Assembly: GCA_963678675.1 (NCBI GenBank) | Contig: OY783191.1 | Coordinates: 25,192,955 to 25,256,954 of the forward strand | Reading direction: 5' to 3' | From: Xiphydria camelus | Taxonomy: Eukaryota; Arthropoda; Insecta; Hymenoptera; Xiphydriidae | DNA length: 64,000 nucleotides | In this document: piece by piece, positions 54,986 through 64,000 of the stretch | Layout: every line of letters starts with the position of its first letter | Numbering within the stretch: the first letter of the stretch is position 1 | Notes under the pieces: generated by a model | What the model was told of the DNA's origin: nothing | Database searches by the model: none | Seen by the model: only the letters and a program-made list of their open reading frames with translations | Program-made: the position numbers and the translations under genes

Positions 54986-56204
54986 CCCTTGTCGAAAACC
55001 ACTACAGCGGACTGAACACTACAGTGGTCAGTAGTGGTTTCTACAATAGTGGTCAGTAGTGGTATACAGTGGTGAATAGTGGTCAGTAGTGGTACACAGT
55101 GGTGAATAGTGGTCAGTAGTGGTATAAAGTGGTGAATAGTGGCATGCAGTGGTACGTAGTGGTAAGAAGTGGTAAGTAGTGCACATGTAATGGTTATACT
55201 ATTTTTTTTATTGAATCGTACAAAAAGGGTACAAAATTTAAATTATACGATGGATGTATCACGTCTGCTCCCGAAAATTCTGCAATCACGCGAATTGAAG
55301 AAAGGTATAATACCTACCTAGATAAATTTAAATGTTACTTATAGAAGACAATGCAATGGCAGATGACTTCTTTGGTTGATATTATTGGAAACCGTTGAGA
55401 TTCTCGCGATTGTAGACCCGCGTGTTTAAATTTTAAATTGAAACTTGCATTTTCTAGTAAAAGAGCGAAGGGAGAACAAAATTTTTCCGACGTTTCTATG
55501 AGCTTCTATCCTCCTATTAAAAAAGAACTATAATCTAAAATGTGTCGTGCGAAATTACCTAGCAGGGAAAGACTCACTTATAAAAAAAGAAGAGAGATCT
55601 ATTAATTTTGATTCTCCAGAGCTTTGACTCAGATAAAATTATAATCATATGATTCAATCTCACGCGTGGAAAGCAAGGCTACAATAGCCGTTCCTCGGAG
55701 CACCGTCTGACGCGAATGCTGCGACCCAGAGAAATTGAGCATCATCGAGTTCTTAATCTAGAACGAATCATCGAGCGTCAACGTCGCGGTGGAATGTCTA
55801 CTGTCCGGCGATTGCATTGCAATATATCGTTTCCGTAAGATCTCTTGAAGGTCGTTCCAAGGGCTGTTTTCGCGTTTGGCTCGCAAAGGTCTCTCACCCG
55901 GCGATCTGAAAAACACGTTTAAAAGCCCACTGTGAACAAAATCAATCCTTCGCAGCCACGACATTCTGACAATGCGAAACTCCTCTTTGTTCCTGGCGAA
56001 TTAAAAGTTTATCGCGATAAAATTGTTTAATCATACCTTGCAACGAGTTTCAATTATTTGACTTTGTCGATGTCTTTCAGTATATCGCCCATTAATTTCT
56101 GGGAGATCAGTGGCGGTTTATGCCGATCGATGAACTTGTAGTCTTGTAAACTAGCTCTCCTTGCGATGTGAGGAGTCGTCGGAGGTGGCAGAGGTGGCGG
56201 CATA
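54986..56204 (-). mobile_element. Gene-capturing TIR transposon, copy 4 (truncated)
   Basis: Left end CCCTTGTCGAAAACCACTAC, the longest AGTGGT array of the four copies (55007-55190), captured 3' region and both MTFR-like exons. It stops at the ATG of the captured exon (56201-56204), where the CAGGGTGTCCG sequence begins; Harbinger exons and right end are missing. Confidence 0.85.
55758..56203 (-). pseudogene. Captured MTFR-like gene fragment, copy 4
   Basis: Exons 56203-56037 and 55905-55758. The join reads RSPGE. Exon A has a 3-base insertion making TAA between KVK and LKL, so the frame is closed; exon B is intact. Confidence 0.65.
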
Positions 56205-57025
56205 CAGGGTGTCCGTAAAGTATGGAAACGGTTGAATATCTCGAAAAGTACGCTTCAGAACGGGAAACGAAAAAATACATATCCGATATTTTTTTTAAAA
56301 CTATTAAATGATATCAAGATTGATCCCACACCCCAACCCCTGTGGGTGGGGCAGGGGGAAGCTTCAAAATCTTAAATAGGAACCCCCACTTTTGATTGCA
56401 TAATCGCATTCTACATTAAAAAAAACTAAAAACGAGTTAGTCATTCTAACTTGCAATAGATGTGTAAACATATGGCAGAACAATGTTACGTGGAAGTCAT
56501 GTGGGTGTATTCGGTTACAGACAATTATTAAAATATTAAAAAAACAATGCTGCGTGTAAGTCGTGTGGGTGTATTCGGGTTACAGACAATTATTAAAAAA
56601 ATGATCGTCTTTTTCTAATAACTTCATTTGACCGAATATACCCACATCACTTCCACGCAACATTGTTCTGCCAGATGTTAACACATCAATTAGATATCTC
56701 TTCCTTGCAATCACATACTGTTTCACATGGTTCGAAGGAAGAGATATCTAATTGATGTGTTAACATCTGGCAGAACAATGTTGCGTGGAAGTGATGTGGG
56801 TATATTCGGTTAAATGAAGTTATTAGAAAAAGACGATCATTTTTTAAATAATTGTCTGTAACCCGAATACACCCACACGACTTCCACGCAGCATTGTTTT
56901 TTTAATTTTTTAATAATTGTCTGTAACCGAATACACCCACATGACTTCCACGTAACATTGTTCTGCCATATGTTTACACATCTATTGCAAGTTAGAATGA
57001 CTAACTCGTTTTTAGTTTTTTTCTG
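56205..57025. mobile_element. Foldback-like element with triplicated arm units
   Basis: Starts CAGGGTGTCCGTAAAGTATG. From 56411 to 57022 the sequence is a near-perfect palindrome of two arms of about 300 bases (centre near 56716). Each arm has three head-to-tail variants of a unit with GCAGAACAATGTTACGTGGA, TGTGGGTGTATTCGGTTACA and GACAATTATTAAA. No right terminal copy of CAGGGTGTCCG is found, so its true end is unclear. Confidence 0.8.
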
Positions 57026-57530
57026 TAGTTCGACATATAGTTTGCCTTCCTCTTCCTCGCAATGTCTGTAAAATATTAATCAGTAAGTAATTGAAACAGT
57101 TAAAACTACAAATTAGTAAATAAATGATTGTCGTGTACTAATGAAATATGTATACAGAAGGATAAAAGTATTCCGTATTTTTACACTTACCAGCGGCATT
57201 TGACTCCATTGTAGGTATAGGTTATGGAAGTCACGAATTGGTATCTCGTTTTTTTAGAAATCGTAGTGCAACTGTTGTTATACATTGAAAACAGTATAAA
57301 GATGTATGTTCTGGAGATAGAAGCGTCTATCATGGGAATAGTGATGTTGTGAATAATGGAAAGTACTCACCGTTATTCTGAAATTCACGATTTCGAGGTT
57401 AGACGCTCTGATCTCTCGAATTGATACCGACTCTAATTACCGACTCGACTTGTACCGGTATACCTACCCCGATAGCAAAGTGGCGCCACCGTGACTGCAC
57501 ACTGCTTTCACGCGGTGTATTCGAGTGCTT

Positions 57531-57760
57531 TGGCGAAAAGAGCGATCGCCATGTTATCGGCGGAGCGTTTCGTCCCGGAGTCGGCCTGTGGACTCGTCAG
57601 TAAGGCTAGGCCGACTCCTGCCTTAGACGCTCTGTGTGCTCTGTCCTCCGTGGTTGTCGAACAGCTTCGGTCTTATGTAGAAACGTACTCGTGTTCGACC
57701 ACTAGTGAGAAAGGCAGCGCCATCTGGTGGCGGGCCGCCACAGTACTCCCCCCAGTGACG
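57531..57760 (-). repeat. Diverged LTR of the miniature LTR element family
   Basis: On the minus strand it matches the LTRs at 60957 and 61609 (ATGTTATCGGCGGAGCG, GTCCCGGAGTCGGCCTGTGG, ACTCGTCAGTAAGGCTAGGC) with several changes, and its 5' side continues into CAGTACTCCCCCCAGTGACG, the complement of the family's polypurine tract region. So it is an LTR plus a bit of internal sequence. The flank at 57450-57510 (CCCCGATAGCAAAGTGGCGC) resembles the foldback at 60793-62170. Confidence 0.75.
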
Positions 57761-58146
57761 GCTGCTGGAGGCAAAATTGCACTTACGAGGTTTTCAAAGT
57801 AAGGTATCGATATGTAATTCAAATTGGCTTAAATCGATCAGCTGATCGTTACGCGACGCTCCTTTATTACGCGTGCAACTAACGGAGGAAAGCGCGTTCC
57901 GCAATCTATTCAAATTTATACTCTTTTTCCTGGGCATCCTAGATTTACTCGATCAAAAAAATGAAGCTACCAATTTGTAGCGGGGAAAGTTTACTATGAA
58001 ATTGATGCAAGAACCTACTTGACGAAATGCACGGTTAATTTATAATAATTTTTTGAAAGTCCCGGTGTACGAAAGTACAATAAGCTGCGCATGGCGCGTT
58101 TTACGTGGTCGCCATGAGAACAGCTGATTGCTTGGCGAAACATGCT

Positions 58147-58986
58147 CAGGGGTGCTATTCTCGACGCGTAGGAAATGCTTTTCGTGGACGAAATATTTTT
58201 CGTTAACGGACGTAAAATTTCGTCGATCACTTTCGTTAACGATTCGAATATCCCTTCCAAGATAGATCTCGTCAACGAAATTAATTTTCTCACACGAAAA
58301 ATGTGTTTACATCCCTTAGCGACGTCTTCTTTTTAGAATCTCGTTTAATCACTTAGCAACGACACGTCGCATCGGCCCACCACCTCGTCATGCAACTCTC
58401 CGGCATACAAATACCAAACAATATTCGTTGACGAAAACAGCGAGAACGACGAATGACAATTTCGTCAACGAAAAAAGTAATTTCGTTAACGAAGGAGTTT
58501 CGCATGGGAAAAAGTTCCGTGTACAAAATTTCTCAAACGAAATAATAATTCCGTTCACGAAATCGTTTCTGACGTGTCGAGAATTGCCCCCCAGGGGCAA
58601 TTGCGTTTTGGTTGAGAAATTTTGTACGCGAAATTTTTTCCCATACGCGCGAAACTCCTTCGTTAACGAAATTACTTTTTTCGTTGACGAAAGTGTCATT
58701 CGTCGTTCTCGCTGTTTTCGTCAACGAATGGGTTTGGTATTTGTCCGAGGCGGTGGGCCGATGCGACGGGTCGTTGCTAAGTGATTAAACGAGATTCTAA
58801 AAAGAAGACGTCGCTAAGGGATGTAAACACATTTTTCGTGTGAGAAAATTAATTTCATTGACGAGATCTATCTTGGAAGGAATTTTCGAATCGTTAACGA
58901 AAGTGATCGACGAAACTTTAAATCCGTTAACGAAAAATATCTCGTCCACGAAAAGCATTTCCCACGCGTCGAGAATAGCTCCCCTG
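58147..58986. mobile_element. Foldback element filled with TTCGTTAACGAA palindromes
   Basis: Ends CAGGGGTGCTATTCTCGACG and complement of CAGGGGAGCTATTCTCGACG. Two arms of about 420 bases pair almost perfectly around 58595 (GCCCCCCAGGGGC). The arms contain numerous short palindromes such as TTCGTTAACGAA and TTCGTCAACGAA. The frames on both strands are by-products of these repeats. It lies at the break of the PRKD kinase exon; the phrase GGTGTACGAAAGTA occurs in inverted orientation outside each end (58064 and about 59005). Confidence 0.85.
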
Positions 58987-59010
58987 AAATTACTTTCGTA
59001 CACCGTGTTC

Positions 59011-60170
59011 ATTTCCCGCATGTCTCCCTTGAGCTTCTCCATCACCACGAATATCCTCTCCGGCGTCTCGAACATCCTCTCGAGATTGACGACTCCGCTG
59101 TGGGAGAGATTCTGCAGGATGGCTACTTCGTTCTTGAGCTGGGCCTTTTGCTCGGTGGGAAAACGCAGCTTGTCGATCACCTTTATCGCCATCGCGCGGC
59201 CGGTCTTGCGATGAACTCCGCCGTAGATGATACCAAATTAACCCGAGCCAAGAATTTCGTCCGGGAAGATGTGATAGAGCTGGCGACATGTCGGTTACGC
59301 GTTCCTCTGGCTCGGTTGTCGACTGCTCCTACCGACCTGTGGAAAACGACGCGTGTTTTTCGGTATAGCGTCGGTACGCGTTCGCGCGCACACTCGCGAG
59401 CTCTGAACGTACTTGCCGATCCGGAGGTGACGGGCATCAATGCCTGCCTGATATTCGTTTTCCAGGTCCTCGCCAAGTGAGCGCCAACGCCACTTTCCGG
59501 CGGTGGAAGCTGACCGCTAGCATCTCCGTAGAGGGGATCTTCGCCGACGTAGTAATCGACGTTGGCCGTTCTCAATTCGAAACAATGCATCGTGCCTGGA
59601 AGGAGAGAACGCGCGCGTTGTACATCGACTAAACGCGCACAGACAATTTCTGATGATATACATATGTACTCACGAGAATGTTGTTCCCTGGCGGCGGCGA
59701 CGACTAGAATTTCAGCCAACGGAATCTCTTTGAAGTACTTGGAACTGCTGTCGCTTTGGAACAGAATTATGGCCTTTGTGTCCAATCGCCAGTAGTGTCT
59801 CTTCCTCTGAAAACACGCGCGCCTTAATGATGGGGGAAGCGAAACCGAATCAGCGCCACGTCGTCAACCTACCATCGGATCGCGATTCGTCGAGTGCACC
59901 ATCCATCCTTCTTTCAGGATCTTGGAGCCGCGTCGTTTCATGTGCTTGGCGCTTTGAACTATTCACATCAGCGGTATATTGTTACTCGGCGATGAGCTGC
60001 ACCTGTGTTATCGCGTACGAGGTACCAAGTGTGACGGAGGGAGTGATGGAGAAGAAAAAAAGATAAAGTATCGCAAGTGTCGAGATACGACGTTGATTGA
60101 ATAATTACCTCGATGGTCTGGAATTTTGAAATTCGTCGGAAGATGCGTCGTCATGGCACGGAACGAGGTC
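59011..60170 (-). pseudogene. PRKD: Protein kinase D (PRKD) duplicate: PH domain and kinase N-lobe, broken
   Basis: Minus-strand exons: 60170-60109 (probable; CHDDASSDEFQNSRPS), 59996-59873 (NNIPLM, stop, IVQSAKHMKRRGSKILKEGW then MVHSTNRDPM), 59806-59674 (RKRHYWRLDTKAIILFQSDS, KYFKEIPLAEILVV), 59595-59413 (HCFELRTANVDYYVGEDPLY, SGVGAHLARTWK, RQALMPVTSGS) and 59336 to about 59011 (YHIFPDEILGSG, stop, [65 protein letters not shown]). This is the PKD PH domain followed by the glycine-rich loop and the AIK lysine. Lesions: TGA in IPLM(R), TAG early in the last exon, a one-base insertion before QLYHIF, and TAA at the Gln of GSGQFG. Introns are kept with phases intact, so it arose by DNA duplication, not retroposition. 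The rest of the kinase is absent. Confidence 0.9.
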
Positions 60171-60792
60171 CTACGGAAATATCACACGCCTAAAACGATT
60201 CTTAGTGCGCTTTCCTTGTGTTTATGCGATTAGAGGGGGGATGATGACAGGTTGGCTTATTGTCACTTCGCTGTAGACTCCCAGCATAGCTCGGTCGTTC
60301 GCAAGGGCCTCTTCGGTGTCCCGGAGCTCCCGAGGCGGTTTCTCGCGAGGGTCGCTCGTCCGGTGTCTCTCTGCTGGCCTTTGCGGTCTTTCGTCAACCG
60401 ACGCTATGTAGCGGCGGCCATGATGGCGTTCGTGCCACGAGGGAACTCGATACGACAGACTTCGTAATCGTCGAATACTGCCTAAACGCCGGCCTCGCCG
60501 CACTTCCATTTAACTCAGTGAGCTTCGCACTGCTCCGCGAACACCACCATGCACTTTTTATCGCACTCACTCGCGAAAAACCCGACTAAAGTTCCGAATT
60601 TCGTAGGAGCGATCCGCCACACGTCCGCACTGCTCGACCACCGAACCTTTAAATTTAATTACGAACACGTTCCCTGCGTATTAAAATTATTGAGTTAACC
60701 CCCGTACTAAAATCTTGAAATTTGCGTAAAACTATGTTGGCGTGCCGCGGGAGCTGCGTGTCCCGCAGCGAATTCATTAATTCGTTAACAAT
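60171..60792. other. Sequence upstream of the PRKD fragment, nothing assigned
   Basis: GC content rises here and minus-strand frames exist (60222-60509), one piece reading YEVCRIEFPRGTNAIMAAAT, but I do not recognise them as PRKD C1 domains or anything else. It could be further intron or upstream exon of the same duplicate. Confidence 0.4.
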
Positions 60793-60956
60793 TTTGTGAA
60801 GACAGTGAATTTACCGACATTCATGGTCGGTAAATTTACGAAGTGTGCACGTCGAAAAGGCACCGTGACTGCACTGAGTGGAACCACTGCCCCGATAGCC
60901 AAGCGTGACTTTCACCCGAGCGTCACGCGGTGGCAGCACGCCGTGTTGGCACGGGA

Positions 60957-61206
60957 TGTAGCGGCCCGTTGCGCTACGGCGCCTTGCCGCCAGGTGGCGC
61001 CGACCTTCGACTCCACGGCTTTCGGCTTCTCGTTAGTGGTCCATCAACGGGCAAGTTTCTATATAAGACCGCAACTGCCCGTCTATCACCGAGGACCACA
61101 GAGCGTCTAAGGCAGGAGTCGGCCTAGCCTTACTGACGAGTCCACAGGCCGACTCCGGGACGAAACGCTCCGCCGATAAGATGGCGACCACATCCTTTTC
61201 GCCACA
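60957..61206 (+). repeat. LTR 1 of miniature LTR element
   Basis: 250 bases; TATATAAGA at 61060 is a good TATA box, about 25-30 bases upstream of a likely start in CTGCCCGTC. Confidence 0.92.
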
Positions 61207-61608
61207 TTGGTGACCCCGACGTGATCCAGCGGAGAAGATCATCATCCTGCAGCATACCTTCTGGACCAAGGGAACTCCCATGACAAGGACACCTTGATCT
61301 CTGGAAGCAGAACCGACGTCACGCTGACGGCACGGCACGCGTACACGCCCCGGCACGGCACACTCACGCCCCGGCACGGCACACTCACGCCCCGGCACGG
61401 CACATGTGTACACGCCCCGTCATGACGTCACGGCTCACACACTCAGGATCGATCTCTCACACGCTGCGACGAACATACCGGCGGAGTCTCCAACCCGCGA
61501 CGTTCCAGCCACACGCAGACACGCTCACAGCCAAGCCGTTGCCACACACACCAACTTCTTCCGTCTCGTTCCGTCTGCATACATCAGACGTCACTAGGGA
61601 GGGAGTAC

Positions 61609-61858
61609 TGTAGCGGCCCGTTGCGCTACGGCGCCTTGCCGCCAGGTGGCGCCGACCTTCGACTCCACGGCTTTCGGCTTCTCGTTAGTGGTCCATCAAC
61701 GGGCAAGTTTCTATATAAGACCGCAACTGCCCGTCTATCACCGAGGACCACAGAGCGTCTAAGGCAGGAGTCGGCCTAGCCTTACTGACGAGTCCACAGG
61801 CCGACTCCGGGACGAAACGCTCCGCCGATAAGATGGCGACCACATCTTTTTCGCCACA
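61609..61858 (+). repeat. LTR 2 of miniature LTR element
   Basis: 250 bases, one difference from LTR 1 (CATCTTTTTC versus CATCCTTTTC). Confidence 0.92.
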
Positions 61859-62539
61859 GGGAGCTGCACTGTGCCGCCACCGCGTGATTGTCACCGAGTG
61901 ACGTTACTCATACCCCCGACAGCAAAGCGTGGGTTTACACGCTAGCCGCACGCAGTGCTGCCACGTAGTGGCACCACTGTGGTCTCACCGTGGCGTGATC
62001 GCGTGGCGTACACAAACTAAAAGCACTGTGGCTACACAGTGAACACACTGAGTGGTTCACAGCGTAAAAACACAGTAGTTACACTCAGTGCAGTCAAGGT
62101 GCCTTTTCGACGTGCACACTTCGTAAATTTACCGACCATGAATGTCGGTAACTTCATTGTCTTCACAACATTTTTAACACGTTTGCTGCCGCCGGCTCCG
62201 ATCGGAGCCAGTCGACACTTCGCGCCTGTGCCGCCGGCTCCGATCGGAGACACATTGACGTGCACATTACATATAATTATTCAGTCTGTTACCGGCACTG
62301 AGCGCGATGCAATCAATCGATTTAGATCTAAATAGATAGATTTAGATCTAAAAGTGGCAGCGAATGTGTTAAATTAGAAAATAACAAAATTGATATAATA
62401 ATAGGTTTGTTCCCAGAAAGCAATTTGTGACTAGTTACAAATTTTGATCTGCGGATGTGTGCGGTTGTAAATTTACAATTAATTGATTTCACACCCCGAT
62501 AGAAGAATTTTTAAATTAGAAAATAACAAAATTGATATT

Positions 62540-62960
62540 ATAATAATGTTTCAAACAGTGCAAATTGTACTGAATTATTTCATAAATAATGAATAATTAA
62601 TTATCATAATCGCTACTGTTTTGAAAACGAAAGTATCAAATTATTTTTAAAAATTTAATGAGATTATATATATATATATATAAACCGGCCTTTACACAAT
62701 GCAACACTGAGATATCTCGGCAAAAATATTTAAAATTTAGTTTACGTTTGACATAGCTCGAAATCGGCTTTCGGCTTTATCTCACTAGTCACAGTACTGT
62801 TGCTTTCAGGTATCGATATTATATGTATAACTTAGTCGACCTCCACCACAAAGAGTCGATGGCACAATTGGTAGAATGCGAGAAGCGTTCCCAGTCTTCT
62901 AAAGATCGCAGGTTCGAGTCCTGGCCGGGTCGGGTTTGAGAAAAAAAAACCGACACTCTC
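62540..62960 (+). repeat. Repeat ending in a tRNA-like segment, copy 2
   Basis: Matches 49730-50035. Contains a TA microsatellite (62664-62682). The tRNA-like part (62854-62952) has TGGCACAATTGGT and GGTTCGAGTCC boxes, then a nine-A run, CCGACAC and a TC microsatellite. The frame on the minus strand over it is not a gene. Confidence 0.7.
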
Positions 62961-63046
62961 TCTCTCTCTAGTAGGCGGATAAGGCAGGCGGGAAATCCTA
63001 CTTTATCGCCCCCTTTTTGCAAAATTCTACTTTTACCATCGTACTT

Positions 63047-63235
63047 ACACTGCGTGACTGCAGTGTGGCTTCACGGTGCACAGACAGATGGACACCCCAG
63101 TGCATGCACTCGAATGCACCGCGTGAAAGCAGGGTGCAGTCACTGTGGTGCCACTTTGCTATCGGGGTACGTTACTGGGATGCCACGGAGTGATTGTCAC
63201 TGGGTGATGTAACTGTGACGCCACTGTGACTTAAT
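63047..63235. repeat. CACTGTGGTGCC-type repeat fragment
   Basis: GTGCAGTCACTGTGGTGCCA and TTGCTATCGGGGTACGTTAC resemble the interior of 60793-62170 and the 57450-57510 stretch in the opposite orientation. Several CACTGTG/CACAGTG palindromic words. Confidence 0.6.
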
Positions 63236-63280
63236 CTTTTAAAAAATCCAAATTGTTCAATAAAAATTAAAAATTATATA

Positions 63281-63817
63281 TTAGGTGTTGGAATTAATTC
63301 GTAGCGTTTTTTAATGAAAAAATATGATCATGCCCAAACTTTTAAGACGTTTTCCTACTGGTGATAAGTCAACTCCCAACTTGGTTGGTACATAACCTTT
63401 TTTCAAATCATAAATAACAACATTTTATAATAATTTATTGAATATATCAAAATTTGTGCCGAATAACGTGTTCTTGCGGGGAGTTTTGCTTCATTATTTT
63501 AATATGAACAAAAGTGCAGCTACGTATTTAGTGGAAGTGTACATGCTCTAGCTGCGAGCAAACGCGTCGGAAGTGGTTTGCACGTTTTAAAGCTGGTGAT
63601 TTCGACTTGGATGACAAGGAGCCGAATAAATTTGAAGATAATGATTTGGAGGCATTAGTCCATCAAGACTCATGTCAAACACTTATGTATAAAGAATTCT
63701 TACAATTAAATTGTGATGTTTACGATATTACATTACTGTCGGTAACAACGAAATACTGTACTACCTGCGTGCCATTTATTGTTAAGATCGACGCTACAAA
63801 TTAATTCCAACACCTAA
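63281..63817 (+). mobile_element. Internally deleted mariner
   Basis: Terminal inverted repeats TTAGGTGTTGGAATTAATTC and complement of TTAGGTGTTGGAATTAATTT, TSD TA (63279-63280 and 63818-63819). At 537 bp it is under half a normal mariner (about 1.3 kb). The transposase remnant (about 63440-63700) reads KFVPNNVFLRGVLLHYFN, NKSAATYLVEVY, a frame change, then WFARFKAGDFDLDDKE and KFEDNDLEALVHQDSCQT, i.e. the N-terminal helix-turn-helix region. The catalytic DD34D half is gone. Confidence 0.92.
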
Positions 63818-63819
63818 TA

Positions 63820-64000
63820 ATACAAAAATTCCATCGTGAACTTAACCCATTAAAGCCCAAATTAATTTCTGGTGGATTTTCTTTACGAAAATTGCATGAT
63901 TTGTTACTCAGAGGTTATGAGAAAAAAATTCCAAATGGCCGTCCTATACATAAGACGCTTGGAGCTAATGGTTAACTTTAACATGATTCTTGACGAATAT
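63820..64000. other. Window end, nothing recognised
   Basis: No gene or repeat identified in the last 180 bases. Confidence 0.4.

Larger units (their letters stand above)
60957..61858 (+). mobile_element. Miniature LTR retrotransposon (TRIM-like), 902 bp
   Basis: Two 250-bp LTRs (60957-61206 and 61609-61858), TG...CA, that I read as identical except one base, flanked by the 4-bp TSD GGGA (60953-60956 and 61859-61862). The primer site directly follows the first LTR: TTGGTGACCCCGACGTGATC. A purine tract AGGGAGGGAGTAC precedes the second. The 402-bp interior codes for nothing convincing and includes about three tandem CCCCGGCACGGCACACTCAC-like units (61340-61400). The 4-bp TSD and TGG-starting primer site fit a Gypsy-type parent; proteins must come in trans. 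Confidence 0.93.
60793..62170. mobile_element. Foldback/MITE hosting a miniature LTR element
   Basis: Ends TTGTGAAGACAGTGAATTTA and complement at the right (TTGTGAAGACAATGAAGTTA); about 85 bases pair, including GTGCACGTCGAAAAGGCACC. The interior is rich in CACTGTGGTGCC/CACCGTGACTGC words. The LTR element 60957-61858 lies inside with TSD GGGA. Related sequence occurs at 57450-57510 and 63047-63235. Confidence 0.8.

Noticed and set aside
58388..58784. Overlapping open frames of 100-118 codons on both strands
   Set aside because: They arise from the foldback arms and the repeated TTCGTTAACGAA words; the same peptide appears from both arms in opposite orientation.
60222..60509. Minus-strand frame upstream of the PRKD fragment as a further PRKD exon
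   Set aside because: Arg-rich peptide without C1-domain Cys/His spacing; the phase and motifs do not match the expected PRKD region.
61033..61894. Frames repeating FVPESACGLVSKARPTP
   Set aside because: These are antisense readings of the two LTRs and of the LTR fragment at 57531; no evidence of a protein.
62854..62952. Possible tRNA gene
   Set aside because: A good B box but no 7-bp acceptor pairing; a related copy at 49921 has diverged in the stem regions and both end in poly(A), which fits a SINE.

Overview
Organism and overall character. The window is nuclear DNA of an arthropod, most probably an insect (possibly hymenopteran; that last step is weak inference). Genes are split by short GT-AG introns, intergenic DNA is AT-rich, and most of the sequence is transposable elements: one complete Copia LTR retrotransposon, a miniature LTR element, fragments of LINEs and of an endonuclease-bearing element, a deleted mariner, Harbinger remnants, and an unusual abundance of foldback (long inverted repeat) elements and MITEs, many nested with readable target-site duplications (TSDs).

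Host genes. (1) 756-3317 (+): C-terminal exons of an RMDN (regulator of microtubule dynamics, PTPIP51-type) gene, with an FFAT-like VAP-binding motif; its 5' end is not resolved. (2) 24375-40461 (+): complete four-exon LCLAT1-type lysocardiolipin/lysophospholipid acyltransferase of 369 aa, whose second intron (11.3 kb) holds the transposon nest and whose third intron (3.6 kb) holds a MITE and a long-TIR transposon. (3) 59011-60170 (-): unprocessed, broken duplicate of protein kinase D (PRKD), covering the PH domain and the start of the kinase domain, with premature stops, a frameshift and a foldback element where the exon breaks off.

Most notable. Four dispersed copies (6561-8902, 13151-15932, 19796-22258, 54986-56204) of one transposon family have ends reading TGTCGAAAACCACTACAG, arrays of AGTGGT-like subterminal repeats, the first two exons of a Harbinger (HARBI1-like) transposase in three of the four, and a captured 3' part of a host gene that resembles mitochondrial fission regulator (MTFR1/2). 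The captured piece keeps its intron, stop codon and poly(A) signal. Two of the four copies keep the captured frame open. An empty target site for one copy is preserved elsewhere in the window.

Layout. 1-6540: RMDN, foldback fragments, an endonuclease relic. 6561-22812: capture elements, foldbacks, tandem repeats and a repeat pair in opposite orientations. 24375-40461: LCLAT1; intron 2 shows nesting of outer MITE > TIR element (TSD ACTT) > DDE-like transposase gene > Copia (TSD GTAAG, landing on that gene's splice donor), plus a foldback with tRNA-like arms. 40640-52133: intergenic DNA with MITEs and foldbacks (TSDs TA, TTAA). 52938-57025: MITEs, LINE fragment, fourth capture copy, foldback. 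57531-62170: LTR fragment, foldback, PRKD pseudogene, and a miniature LTR element inside another foldback. 62540-64000: tRNA-like repeat and deleted mariner.
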